From the NCBI GenBank assembly GCA_019787685.1, contig JAHNUO010000001.1, positions 2,418,001 through 2,482,000 of the forward strand: a stretch of DNA of 64,000 nt. The letters are read 5' to 3'. The DNA comes from Chiua virens. Its lineage: Eukaryota > Basidiomycota > Agaricomycetes > Boletales > Boletaceae. Below, piece after piece: positions 11,930 to 23,552 of the stretch (position 1 is the stretch's first letter; each line of letters begins with the position of its first letter). The notes under the pieces were generated by a model, which saw only the letters and a program-made list of their open reading frames with translations, did not search any database and had not been told where the DNA came from. The position numbers and the translations under genes were made by a program.

Positions 11930-14900
11930 ATGTTTGGTTTCAAACCTACACATACCTCCTCACCCGCAAAGTCCCTGTTGACAACTCCCCAACCTTCCCT
12001 CATAATATCCGATGCTTCGCGAGTGTCTGCAATATCTAGGTCGGAACTACACGCGCTCTCTCACACAGAGGTCGACTTCCTCGACGCAGTGATCAGGAGA
12101 ATCACGCCGAACGCAACCTCCTTTCTCTCTGGATTGAAGGCTTACAACGACGAATTACACGAGCGGGGCCTCGATAATCAGACCGAAACGGTTCATTATG
12201 GGAGGTTACTGGAGATATGCAAATTGAGAGGGCCTAGTTGGCAGGCGAAATGGGACGGGGTGAAGAAGCTGTATGGTTATGGGGTTGTGCCCCCACGCGC
12301 TGCGCCTCGACCTAACACCCCCCCTCAGCCTCGACAAACTTCGTTTCTGAGACCGACACGCTCGGCGGCCTATTTTGTGGCTCCTGTACGCGACGACGAC
12401 GACGACGTATTCACTCTTCATTCTCATCAAGACCGCGACGAAACTGAGACGACGCAGGGTGCGAAGCAGACCGAAGAAGATTGGCAAGGAGAGTCTTCCG
12501 ACACAGAACGTGACGAGGTACCTTCACGCTACACAACTACCACTGTGACACGCCCGCTCCAGGGTGCGAAACACGCAGCACCGTCGATTCCCAGAGCTTC
12601 CCACGTAGTTAACCCCATTTTACCTCAAAGTCTCACTCATCCGGCGACCCCACGACCCAGGAATGGCTATCAGGGGGCAATTCGACGTGTGCCTACCTGG
12701 GAGGATACCTCGGACACCACAGATAGCATAGTGCTACCCTCGAATACCCCACCCTCTTATCGCATGGCGGTCCGCACAGGACCCACGCCCCAGGCAGCGG
12801 CAATTGGACTTCGCAATCCTCCAGCTATCCGTCCTCCTTCGCCAATCAAATTACACAAGCCCGAAGTTCAAAAAGCGCTACCCCAATCCCGTGAACGCAA
12901 GGGTAGCGTAATTAATGAAGAAGATGCCTGGAAGAAAATCAAAATGGCGCGAGATGAAGAAGACGCGGATAAGTTCCGCGACGACAAGCTTCTGGAACGC
13001 TGCTGGGAGATATGGCTACTCGGCTACCAGTGGTTGATTGTGCGGACTTCCCTTATTCTATTGCTTCAAATAAAGTAATACCCGCGTGTCTTACAGACGA
13101 CGAGTCAGCAGGTCGCTGAGGCTCGAGACAATGTCATCACTGGTTCCGCCCTCCGGCGATGGCGTAATGCCGCGATCTCAATTGCAGACAAACAGAGTCA
13201 TGCCGTTACCCTCGCTAATACCCGTTGTTTGCGGGCGGCAATGATGCTGTGGAAGTTAAGACTAAAGGAGAAAAGGCAGGTTGTATGGCGAAATGACATG
13301 CGAGCAAAAATGAAGACTATCCGCGAAAAGCGTGAGCTAAAGATCCAGAAGGATGCTTGGGCAAAGTGGCGGCAATCCTTCCGCTCGCACTTATCTGAGT
13401 TGCAGTATAACGAACGCGTCGTCCAACATTTTTTCCGGCGTTGGAAATCAAGCCTATTGAAACTCGATCGCATGGAAGTAGCCGCAGAGCAATTCTACCG
13501 GAGAACGACATGCAGCGCCGTCGTGCAAACTTGGAAACGTTGGAAACGTGCCCTCGCAACGAGCGAGGCCGAAAGGGTGGTGACAACCAAGGCTGGTCTC
13601 CTAATCAAGCATGATGTGATGCGGATGTGGAAAAAATATACGTGAGTTCATACTCCAGAAATTTTCATCAGGGTCCAGAAGCTAACGCGCTTGCGCAGTT
13701 TTGATCGTCAAACGGCCGCTAGGTTTTATGATGTTCATGTGATGAAGCAGGCGATTAGGTCATGGAAGACTGCCCAAGATCGGATACGTGTAGGTGTGAA
13801 ACTTTTGCACAGGAACACGTCAAGTCATCATTTTTTGTCAGGGAATGGAAAGGAGAGCAGATAAGCATCTTGCTCGGCAGGATGATGTACTTATTCGAGC
13901 TGTCACTCGGGTTTGGAAGGCGCGTGAACGTGGCAAACTCCTTGAGAGAGTCAGGGCATTGCGCCTTGTCAAAAATGGTTGGTTGGTCTGGAGAGAACGG
14001 ATGCGGCAATACCGCGGGCTGGAAGGTAAAGCAAGATGTATCGTCATAATTCATGTCGTACTGACCGAGTCTAGACTGCGCACTCGCCTTCAGCATGCGG
14101 TCCAATTCTTCGGCATTGTCATGCGCTTTGGAGACTTGGCGCCAAGTTTACACCATTTATCAGAACCGCAGAGCCTTCGCAATTCAGCGTCACCTTGCTC
14201 GAATACAGTATGACGCCCTTCTCAAGTGGAGGGTTCAGTTACGTGCTAGACTGAAGTTATACAAGCATGCGAAAATCGTCGAAAATTTCATCATACAGCG
14301 GCGGACATTAAACGTATGGAAATCCAAACTCGCGGAAAAGAAACGGCAAAATAAGCTCAAGACTTTGGAAGCACACAGGCTGAGAGAAATCATAAGAAGT
14401 AAGTTATTTGACAAGTTGGTCTATCAGTTATTCAGAATCACCTGCAGTGTGGCAAACGAAGGCAAATAGGCGATGCTGGCATCGCACAGCCGAAGAGCAG
14501 ATCGTCATTCGAGTCAACACTGTGAGTTGTGTAGACTGGAAATTATGAAATTCTTACCTCTTCACAGCGAATGTTGGCTGATGCCTTGAGCCACTGGACA
14601 AATCGCGTCATAGAAATCAAGCTCCGAGAACTCGACGTGCGGCAAAGACACTCCCAAGCATTGTTGAAGTAAAACGAAGAATTCTCGTTCGTATGCCATG
14701 TCTGACCAGTTTCTTGTTTCTTCCTCCTATAGATTCGCCTTCAAAAAATGGAAAAACATATGCTTGAGACACGTCGAAGACCTGAGTCTTATGGAAAGTC
14801 ATCTGGACATCAAGAAGGCGGGCAAGTGTTTTTGCTCAAAACGCAGTACCTATAATACTCAAATTATATTTTAGAAAGCATTCGAAGGATGTTCTACAAA

Positions 14901-16062
14901 TGGCTGGGTGCAGCTCGCGCTCGACGGCATAAGCGGGTTCTCTTGCGCGAGAGGCAGGCTGAGTTTGATCGGGTTTCAATGCAAGTCGCGTGGGATAGAT
15001 GGAGGGAAAAGTACGTGGAAGAAAAAATGCGCCCTATAGTGAGTTTCTAACAGGCACATGCCTGTCGAACGGTGATCTGAGTTACATTCAAGGTCTATCA
15101 GGTAGCGCAACAGAGACAAAAAAACCTCCTTTTCCGCGCGTTTGGAATCTGGCAATCGAAGACAAGAGTAAGTGTTCATGGTTAAGCGAAAGCCCACCTT
15201 GTTGCTGATTTTGCTTCGCGTAGTCTCTGCCAGCGATACGATTTCGTGCGTCTCGAACAAAGATGAAGGTTTGGGAGATTTGGCGAGCCGCTATGCCTCA
15301 AGCCTTCCAAGCCAAGAAAGCACGCGATATTCACGCCACGGCTGTTCTTTGTACGTTCGAGACTCGTTCAAATTTTAGCTTGCCAATAAATTTTTCAGCA
15401 AGAGTATTTGAGAAGTGGAGCAAAGCCTACAAAACGAAGCGTCACCTCAAGGAAATAGCGTGAGTGACCATGAAGCTCTGCCCGACGAGGTCGATCATTA
15501 ACCTTCATTAACCTTCATCAGTCGCGCCCGATACCTACGCTTACCAACGGTGACAAATGGCCCACCTGTGGCCACACCAAAAGCTACTGGTTCATTGGCC
15601 TCGAAGGCTACAAGGAATGCACGCCCTCGGCGAAGTGACATCGTTGAAACAGAAACTGAGGATTCCGACGCAGGTCCAAGCAGGCTTGCTAGCCGTTCAA
15701 GTGGGCTGACCCCAAAGCCTGGCATCGTTAGCCTTCTGTCTAGCCGACCGCGTGCAGAACCTGTCAGTGGCCCTCGTTCCAAGTTATCCACCCGAGGACG
15801 CGAACCGAGCCCTGCTCGTTCCAAGTTGTCCACGGTGGCCACTGATGAGCCGCCATCATCCTCACGACCACGCTTCGGTGCACGACGTAACCCCAGCCCA
15901 GCACGTTCGAGGGTGTCATATCGTGATCCAAGTCCAGCGAGGTCAGTTGGCCCATCACAGAGTGAGCCTGAACGAAGTCGGCTGTGGCAAGAGCTGAGAC
16001 AAGTACGGATGCGATCTCGGCCCCCTACTGAGAAGTCACGATCACCTGAGCCACCACCCTGA
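11930..16062 (+). CDS. SFI1: Sfi1-like centrin-binding spindle pole body protein
   Basis: Sfi1 forms a long helix that binds centrin/Cdc31 at the half-bridge and is needed for spindle pole duplication. The start is ATG at 11930 (MFGFKPTHTSSPAKS). A disordered N-terminal part to about residue 330 follows a short helical block (EVDFLDAVIRRITPNATSFL). From about 13000 to 15460 the exons encode a long run of helices with a tryptophan about every 30-35 residues, for example ALRRWRNAA, AMMLWKLRL, AWAKWRQSF, FFRRWKSSLL, VVQTWKRWKRAL and FRIFKKWKN-like units. This is the Sfi1 repeat pattern. The C-terminus is disordered and Ser/Arg/Pro-rich (repeated PSPARSK-like units) and ends at 16062. About ten short introns can be placed, one with donor GTGCGG at 13038. 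Sequence conservation in this family is low, so the call rests on repeat pattern and order. Confidence 0.85.
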
Positions 16063-16631
16063 AATCGCCACGTACGTGTCATTTTTGGGATACTAGTGTA
16101 TTGCGGCTGAGTCGAGCAAGAAGGGGAAGAGGGTAACAGGATGTTACGAAAATGAATACCCCCTGGGCCTGGTACGGTGTTGGTAATATTTAGTATGATG
16201 AACGATGGGATCCGAATCTATTACGCATGCAGCTTCTTGGACACGCCTTGCAAAGTTTTGCCGTACAAATATCAGACTGTATCATGTGGGTCCTGGTAGA
16301 TAGCACGACACGTGGTGGATGAAAGAGGCTCAGACTCCCGAAAAAAGTCTCGTAAGGAACAAGGCGGTGTGCTGTCTGTGACGATGACACATGGATCATT
16401 GCAGGAAGCGTGTAGGCGCGCCTTGGGCTTTGATCGACTCTGGTCAGTGATGGTGATCGCATTCGTGAAACAAAGACATACACGGGGCACATCGAATTTC
16501 ATTGACAAACTGGCGAGAGACAGAGCCGAGAATGTATACATGTCATTATATACACCATGAAGATGGAGAGCTATCGTTGTGGGTACCACGCGTGCCACAG
16601 GGAAAGAGGAGGTCCAGGTGCTAAGCGTCTG
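16063..16631. other. Intergenic, convergent 3' ends
   Basis: This 569 bp stretch lies between the SFI1 stop and the stop of the PIG-Y-like gene, which face each other. It should hold both 3' untranslated regions and poly(A) sites. I see AT-rich spots (TAATATTTAGTATG at 16182-16195; TGTATACATGTCATTATATACACC near 16534) and no credible gene. Confidence 0.5.
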
Positions 16632-16937
16632 TCACGAGTTCTGGTAGTATTGCCAGCCGACCCAATTTGCGATGACAAAGTACGAGGTTGTGGGTATTAT
16701 CAACAGGGCAAAGTACTTGTAATGGGTGTCCTTGGCCAGGACGTCAAGCAGCTGGCAGCGTTGATACGTCAGGAAAGAGGTGGGGGAGGAGTGTGGACAT
16801 ACAGGGACGGCAGATAGTGGGAGGAACGCGCTAAAGAGGACCGCATAGCTTGCCAACAGGAAGAAGAGGGAGGTGAGAGTGAGGAAGAGGTTCGCAGTAT
16901 TGAGGGACGGCATGTGTTTGGCTAGTCGGAGGAGCAT
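16632..16937 (-). CDS. PIG-Y-like small membrane protein (GPI-GlcNAc transferase subunit)
   Basis: PIG-Y (Eri1 in yeast) is a small two-helix ER subunit of the enzyme complex that starts GPI-anchor synthesis by adding GlcNAc to phosphatidylinositol. The frame gives 101 residues from ATG at 16937, or 93 from the internal ATG at 16913. The first hydrophobic helix is FLTLTSLFFLLASYAVLFSAF. A polar loop with cysteines follows (VCPHSS, YQRCQLLD), and the second helix (KYFALLIIPTTSYFVIANWVGW) ends with WQYYQNS. The layout, the aromatic tail and the spacing match PIG-Y, although the family is short and weakly conserved. It is a single exon. It could be another two-helix ER protein. Confidence 0.6.
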   Translation of the reverse strand: MLLRLAKHMPSLNTANLFLTLTSLFFLLASYAVLFSAFLPLSAVPVCPHSSPTSFLTYQRCQLLDVLAKDTHYKYFALLIIPTTSYFVIANWVGWQYYQNS

Positions 16938-17367
16938 GCCCAAGGGCTGAGGTCGTAATCCCGGGCAAAACGTGGTTAACCTTGTTCTTCGATCGTCGTC
17001 CCACTTACACGGGTCAATTCATCTCCCATCGTCGCGGAGCAGCAGCCTGGCTACTTCACAATTTGATTCAAACAAAGATCTAAAACTACAGTACTTATGA
17101 CACATCCTAGCAACGAAAGCTAGCTATATTGAACGACGTAACAAATTGTGTTACAAAATTAGACAGATGTAACCTGGAAGTGGGCATATGGTGTGATAAC
17201 AAAATTTTGGCAAATGATGGGATGCATGCATAGTAGGTACAGACATTGAGGGATCATCCATGAGGCGTCAAAGTGTCAAACGTAGTACAAAACACAAGAA
17301 ATGAGAAGTGGGGAATCGCAAGACAGTACGAAGGGAAAGAAAGGTCGGGTGGAACGAAGCGGCAGAC
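16938..17367. other. Intergenic, PIG-Y-like promoter / downstream gene 3' flank
   Basis: This 430 bp stretch has no convincing gene. It contains AT-rich sequence from 17060 to 17250 with several short ACAAAATT-type repeats. It must hold the promoter of the small membrane protein gene and the 3' end of the next minus-strand gene. Confidence 0.4.
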
Positions 17368-19294
17368 TCAAGCACTCAACTTGGCACAATTTTCAAAATT
17401 CCTCTTGGTCACTCCACAGTACTTTTTCCGTGGAAAAAATTCCGAGTCGGAAGTGTCGAGGTCTGACCGTGAATTTGAGACGGGAAAATATTCAGAGCGA
17501 CCGTCCTCTGAGCCGTGAATTGTGTGAGAGGAGAGCTCATAAGCACTAAGCCCATTTTCTTCAACACATGGAGGATCCAGAAGCTGAGGGAGGGTTATCA
17601 TCGACGGCGGTGAGATCGGCTGCATGTCCGAGGATGATACGCTCTCCTGGTCCGGCGTCAATCGAGGATTGTCAGCCAGGAGCAGACTAAAATGGTTCGT
17701 CCGCTCGTCAGAAGAGTCGACTTTCGGAGCACAGGAGCTGCCGTAGGATGAAACGGAATCCGCGACACTTATCCTCCTCTTTTTCCTTGGACGGCGACCG
17801 ATCGGAGATTCAGCGGAGGCGGTGATTGCAGGGGCATGTGAGTATTCCATGGCCTGGAAGGTCGGCATGTAAATAGGCGCGGCAGGGACACTCTGGGGAG
17901 GGCCAGGGCCAGTATCCTTATCGCTGTTGGTAGAGCCGAACGGGTCTAGACTGGAGTGCTTTCCACGAAGAAAGGGACTCAAACTTGTACGTTTCTTTAC
18001 TTCCTCGATAATGATGTCCAGACCCTTGCCGGTAACATTTGGGCAACCGTCCGTGGAATAGATTTCGGTCTCGTCAGTTCCATCCAAAAGAACACCGCCG
18101 GCGTTGATGCGCTTCTGTAGAGCGAGAGCAACTGCGTGAAGGCGCTCATCATGCGCAGCGAGAACGGAGATGCCCTCGGCGCGGCGTGCCCAATAAGAGA
18201 ATTGAGTATTTGACCAACCGGAAAGCACGAGGATGGTAGAGCGTGTAAGGGTGACGGAACCCGAAGGAGAGCGTTGATATTGATGGGTCAGCGACTTGAG
18301 AGGATTATACGGATGGCTGAGTAGTTGTGTGGTAAGCAAGTACAGTGATGTAGCACAGAAGAAATGATAGGAGGACTCACGGAACATAAGTTCGTAGGAC
18401 CTCCTTGACAACCTCGACCTTTACGAGAAAATCGATTGCTGTAGCACCAGGGAGAGGACCGGCAGCGTCATCGCCGGAATTTTTGGTTCTGACGCGGACT
18501 TTTGACTTGATCGGGCCAAGACGTCGCTCGAACAGCCGAGCGGAGAAAGTGTTCCATTTTGCCTCGCCAAGTTGATCGCGAAGAAAAGCGGGTGCACATG
18601 GGTCTACTTGGGAGGGGGGATTGGTAGCTGTACGTTTAGTGGTGGAACGGTTCTGGAACGACGATAAGTCTTAAAGCGAGAACTAAGTCGAAAGTGTTAC
18701 CTCGATGTCAGCCCTGCAGAGGTCGGCAGGATTGGACTGTACAATGGGCGGTAAGAGGGTATGTGCAAGTCCCAGTGGCTTGGAATGCGTGGAAACGGCA
18801 AACTGGGGCGTTGCCTGGTCCACAGAAGAGACAAGGTCATGTAGAGGTGGGAGATACGCAAGAGGGGGCAACGATTGTGCCGAGTGAAAGCGAGCGTCGT
18901 GGAAAGAGGAAGCGCCGCGGAGGGCAAGGTCTTGAGTGGGATGCAAATGCTTCGGAGATACATGAGGGCTGTCGTCGACGAAGAGGGCGTTTGAGTCGTT
19001 GTGGAGAACAAAGTGCAATTCTGGATGAGGAATGTGGGCGTCATGAGTGGAGTAGGGGTACGGAGGGAGAGAGTGCGAGAAGGAGCAGTCAGAAAAAGAG
19101 CTATAATACATAGAAGGGTCGTGAATAGATAATACAGAGATGTTGTCTGGGACGGGTGGGGAAAAGGGAGGGGCATGAATGTCGATGTCGTGCACGTCTT
19201 GGTTGTGGGGATCGGGAAGGAGAGGGGGGAGGACGGGGGAACTGGCGTCAAGAGCGTCGCCGTCGTCGAGGAGAGCGACGGAGGCGGTGGACAT
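17368..19294 (-). CDS. Uncharacterised protein with nuclear localisation motif
   Basis: I do not recognise the family. ATG at 19294 begins MSTASVALLDDGDALD, and the first exon is a low-complexity Pro/Ser/His/Asp-rich segment ending LCRADIE at a GTAACA donor. Exon 2 (from about 18651) encodes a more ordered block: DPCAPAFLRDQLGEAKWNT, FSARLFERRLGPIKSKVRV, TAIDFLVKVEVVKEVLRTYV. After an intron with donor GTGAGT it continues (TRSTILVLSGWSNTQFSYW, DERLHAVALALQKRIN). The C-terminal third is disordered and contains a strong nuclear localisation motif, RRPRKKRR. The stop is at 17368. Length is about 550 residues. There is no membrane segment. The start is shared with a divergent small gene about 175-205 bp away, suggesting a common promoter. 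Confidence 0.65.
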
Positions 19295-19499
19295 GGCGGT
19301 GAGGAGGAGGGGGGAGGAGGAGGGGGGAAGTGGAGAGGATGGGGAGGGCAATTCGCGAATGAGCCTGTCATAATAAGGGACGATCGCATAATTGTGGGAA
19401 CAATATACTCGTTTAGGATTTTGGATGAGTATGTTGGCGGTTGGCCTCGTGCTCGTCGTCAACGACGACATGGACGAGCGATTCGACCTGACGCGCTCA

Positions 19500-19964
19500 A
19501 TGTACGATCTGTCTATCGATGTATCCGATGTGTATCACTCACACCCAGCACCATGCAGGCTTCAAAACGGCCTGGCGCCATCTCACACTCCCCATGCCTC
19601 CCGCACACCATCTCCGTCCCTGCCAGAGATCCCTGCGTCTGACCTCGACCTCACTTGCTCATTCGATTCCATAATGGGCACAAACCCGGACGGACAACCG
19701 CAGTAAGTCTTCCTCGTCTCTGCCCGTGTCCTTCACAGGCACGATCAGTTACCTTTTACCAGTATTGAGCGGGTGCAGAAACGGGCGAGTAACGTGTTAA
19801 AATTGACGCAGGAGAACGAGAAACTGAAGGAGGAGCTCAAAGCGATGTCCGCGCGACTAGAGGCTGCAGAACGGCGGCGCCAGGAAATTGCCAACCGTCA
19901 GCTGCAGTCTACACCGCTCACTGTCGCCGACCCGCACCCTGCCCGATCTCAAGGCAGTTCTTGA
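19500..19964 (+). CDS. Small coiled-coil protein, unknown function
   Basis: This two-exon gene encodes about 130 residues. The likely start is ATG at 19500 (MYDLSIDVSDVYHS); an in-frame ATG at 19470 is also possible. Exon 1 is disordered and Ser/Pro-rich and ends GTNPDGQPQ at a GTAAGT donor near 19702. After an acceptor near 19762 exon 2 gives a clear coiled coil (RVQKRASNVLKLTQENEKL, continuing with heptads to ERRRQEIANRQ) and stops at 19964. I cannot assign a function. It diverges from the gene at 17368-19294. Confidence 0.55.
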
Positions 19965-20250
19965 TATCCGTCTATTACCGTCCCTTCATTTTCCATACGC
20001 ATCCTTACTTGATACCCTACCACGTTCTTTCCGTCGTGTTCTTGTCCATCGCTTTCATCGCTACGTTGCCTACCTGTCATGCATACAGTATGTACACATT
20101 CAGGGTAGATGTCCTTGACTGTCAGCGCTGCGGACTACACGGAGCTCCATAAATACGCTCCATTAGATAAACTTTAATTCCTTTCGAGATTAAATAAGAT
20201 TAAATACCCAGACATTCCATATCGCTCCTTCCTTGTCTTCAACCACCATC

Positions 20251-22162
20251 ATGTCTGCCCTTTCGAACACGCGCAGGCTCTCCTCCACCCTCGAAATGAC
20301 CTCCACAAAGACGCCTCCTTCACGCAGGGGTTCTGAACGGCGGGTCCCCGACAGACGAGGCTCTGGCTACTCTTCCGGTTTCTCATCTCGAAGGCCGTCC
20401 ATTGATCCATCCAGGCTGATCCCGATGGACAAGTTCAGTTCCGCCATCCATGCTGTCATCCTCATCTGATCGTGCACAGAACTACTCACGTCGGCGGGAC
20501 AGACGATTTCAATGTCGTCTTCGTTGGTGCTGGGAACATTATGTTCGGTCAGCTACCTCTCTCCGGATCCTGCTCTGCATCGTATCATTCATCATCTCCT
20601 CCCAGGTTCGGATGAGGGCCCGTGGAACCACTCTTTCCGCTTCGAACAGTGAGTTCCCTCCATCACTCTCACGCCCGATGCTCATTCCCTTCCAGCAAGC
20701 TCGGTCTGCGCCTCAAGGTCGTCGCCCTCATTGACCCTGCCACTGAGCGTGCCGCCGCCGTTCTCCAGAAGAAGTGCGACTCATTCGTCGTCTCAGCCTA
20801 TCGCGACACCCGGGTTTACAAAACGCTTGATGATTTCGCTAAGAACGTCACTCCAAAGGAGCGCCCCCGCGCCTTCGTTATCGGTTCGCCTCCCATGTTC
20901 CGAGGCACCCTCCAACCGGGCCGTGATATCGAAATGCAGATCCAGAAGCACTTCCCCGGTGTTGCCATGTTCATCGAGAAGCCTGTCGCCACAGGTGAAA
21001 AGGCCGAGATCCAGGAAGGTTTCCAGGTCGCTAGATCCATCTCCGACAGCGGCGCGATTGTTTCTGTTGGGTAAGACAATTGCCCTCTTTACTCGCGAAG
21101 CGTCAGGTCGATTTGCGTGCAGGTACATGTTAAGGTACCTCAAGGCTACCCAAAAGATGAAGCAAATCATCGAGGAAAATAATCTTGTCGTGATGTCCAC
21201 GATCGCGCGCTATGCTTGCGCTTATGAAGCAATTGCTAAACCAGATTGGTGGGACAAATCGAAGAGGTATGCACCACAGGAATTGGCGCGTTCTCTTCAG
21301 ATCTAATAAATCATTTAGTGCTGGTCCTATCATCGAGCAAGGAACTCACTTTTGCGATCTCTCTCGCTACTTTGGCGGTGAAGTGGACATCTCTTCCGTG
21401 ACTGCTCATTCGTTAGACTGGGACGAAAATGCCGGCAACTTGTCCAAGATGGCCATTGATGAAAGTAAGATTGAGCCGAAGAACAGGATCCCGCGTGTCA
21501 CCTCCGCTATCTGGTATGGTTGTTCAAATCTCCGGACCCATGAGGTCAAATGTACCTTGCCTACCTAATCAACGACGCAGGAAATATGATTCAGGTGCAG
21601 TGGGCTCGTTCACCCACGTCGCTACTCTTCAGGGTCGCAACTACAGTTGTGAGCTCGAGGTTCATGCTGACGGTTACAGCCTCAAGTCAGTAGGGATCTG
21701 CGGATCTACGGAAATGAATTTAAACCGCTCATCTTAATTTCTCCAAGGCTTGTCAACCCATATGTCCAGCCCATTCTGTATGTCCGCAAGCCTGGAGACG
21801 ACCACGAGCAAGTTTTCAACTTTCCTGACGATGACCCGTTCTTCTCTGAGGCACGTACCCTTCTTGATTCCTTTGCCACACTTGATGCAAATATGTTGAA
21901 TATCAGGTTTCTAACTGGATCGATGTAATCGAGGACATCGAAGAGGATCCTGATGCCGCTCAGATTCTCAGTTCTTACGAAGGTATGCAATCTTGGCGTA
22001 TTATGTGTCTTCCGTATACTCACGTTGTCACAAGATGCTTGCAGGACCTATCAGCTCACCTGGGCCATCCGAGAGGCCAGCGAGCGCTCCCGTGAACAGA
22101 GATTAGCTGCTAGCAAGGCCACCGCAACCAGAATCGAGGAAGCTATTGCGGAGGAAGAATAG
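20251..22162 (+). CDS. Gfo/Idh/MocA-family NAD(P)-dependent oxidoreductase
   Basis: This enzyme type oxidises or reduces sugars and related polyols with NAD(P) in the cytosol. The start is ATG at 20251, followed by an Arg/Ser-rich leader of about 60 residues. After the first intron (donor GTTCAG) the Rossmann strand reads DDFNVVFVGAGNIMFG. Then come LRLKVVALIDPATERAAA, the family motif MFIEKPVATGEKAE (EKP, with the conserved lysine), SVGYMLRYLKATQKM, and a C-terminal alpha/beta domain with GPIIEQGTHFCDLSRYFGG, where the histidine is probably catalytic. About seven introns of 45-65 bp interrupt it. The end is helical (TWAIREASERSREQRLAAS) with stop at 22160-22162. The order of motifs is complete, so it looks functional. 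The substrate cannot be told from sequence. Confidence 0.88.
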
Positions 22163-22604
22163 AGGATATCCCTGGACGCAGTTAGCACATGACAGAATGG
22201 AATTTGAACTCTTGTACGACAATATGACCAACCCTTGGATGACTAGAATCCCATAGTTGATGAAATGCCTTGCATACGGATTATGACCCCACACCTAGAT
22301 TTCATTTACGAGGCCTTTTTGAGACCATCAAATAATTATGGCTTCCTTCGTCACGAGTTTGACTGATTCCTTATAACGTCTTATACAAATTGCAATTTTT
22401 TAACAGCATGCCAGCCCCTTATATTCTCGTACATTCCCTTTCCAACTTTATATTACTGCGCAAAGAATCTACATGGAATGCTGTGTGATTTCGGTCTGAC
22501 AAGCCCATTATAAGGGATTATGTACCGGCATGTATCTGCTAGTGGGCTGAATTTCTGATAATGGGTTCCTAATGGTCACCTAAGAATCATCGACAGTTCT
22601 CATA
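22163..22604. other. Intergenic between oxidoreductase and transposase
   Basis: This 442 bp stretch is AT-rich and lies between converging stop codons. I see no gene and no clear terminal inverted repeat for the neighbouring transposon. Confidence 0.4.
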
Positions 22605-22654
22605 TTAATATCCTACTTCCTCGCTGTCGCTGACACTATTACAGTCACTTGTGC

Positions 22655-22736
22655 CACCATTGTCATTGTCATTGTCATTGTCATTGTCATTGTCATTGCC
22701 ATTGCCATTGCCATTGCCATTGCCATTGTCATCAGC
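22655..22736. repeat. Hexanucleotide repeat in transposase C-terminus
   Basis: CATTGT units (about six) are followed by CATTGC units (about five). On the minus strand they encode alternating Asp-Asn and then Gly-Asn dipeptides at the C-terminus of the transposase. The unit is a multiple of three, so length changes keep the frame. Confidence 0.85.
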
Positions 22737-23477
22737 ATCATCTTCCTGCTCATCTTCGACATCCATGTAATCCACCTCGCCCTCAGGTTCACCGCATGCG
22801 AGATCAGGTGTCTCACCGTCACCTTCAAGCACATCATTGACATCACCGCGTTCGTAGGTGGGTTCTTCCACTTCCATTTCATCCTGGGGCTCGATGACCA
22901 GAGCTGGTACGCGACCACCCAATTGCACAGCCAGGTGTCCCACTCCTACACCAGAAAACTGGGCAAACATGTCTCGGTCTGCAAAACTGAAGGCTGATTG
23001 AGGAGTGGAGGTATGATAGACGTAAGCACACTCACATGTTGATGTAGAATCCAGCCCAGTCATCCGTTTCACCCGGGAGTCTGGCCAACGATGTGCCAGG
23101 TTGTAGCAATTCACTGGTGTGCTGTTCCACGAAAGCTGGTATCAAGTGGCAACCACGAATGACCAGCGATGGATCCAAGAAGCCAAAGGGTAGATGACCG
23201 GGCTGATCTGGCACAAATCCTACCTTGGGTAAACGTGCTTCTTTGAACCCCCATTTATGATCTTGATCTATACCGAGCCAACGAACCCACAGCACCTCCA
23301 TCCTCTCCTGAGCAAAGTTGACACCATCCGCAGCAAATAGCACGGGTATGTTGAATGCGTGAATTACATGTGCATACCAGAATGGGTGCTCCTCATCCCT
23401 GGATGAGGTCATCACCACGCCTCCGGCTCCACATCGAACCGTGTCATAGTCCTGGCGTATATCATAAGTAGTATAGT

Positions 23478-23552
23478 TGACGCGCAAGAGTTTGGAATTG
23501 ATGACGCGCAAGAGTTTGGAATTGATGACGCGCAAGAGTTTGGAATTGATGA
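23478..23552. repeat. Three copies of a 24 bp unit in the transposase gene
   Basis: The unit GACGCGCAAGAGTTTGGAAT plus TGAT is repeated three times in tandem with no visible difference. On the minus strand it encodes VINSKLLR three times. The exact copies point to a recent slippage event that kept the frame. Confidence 0.85.

Noticed and set aside
18694..19113. Open frame on the plus strand opposite the gene at 17368-19294
   Set aside because: It is the reverse complement of a low-complexity Pro/Ser/His exon. Such exons often leave long open frames on the other strand. It has no splice-consistent extension and no recognisable motif.
22649..22840. Cys-His repeat protein on the plus strand
   Set aside because: It is a translation of the CATTGT/CATTGC repeat in another frame. 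The acidic Asn/Asp reading on the minus strand continues the transposase, so the Cys-His frame is a shadow.
22660..23552. CRISPR-like short repeats
   Set aside because: The repeats are direct tandem units without spacers, in a eukaryotic coding exon.
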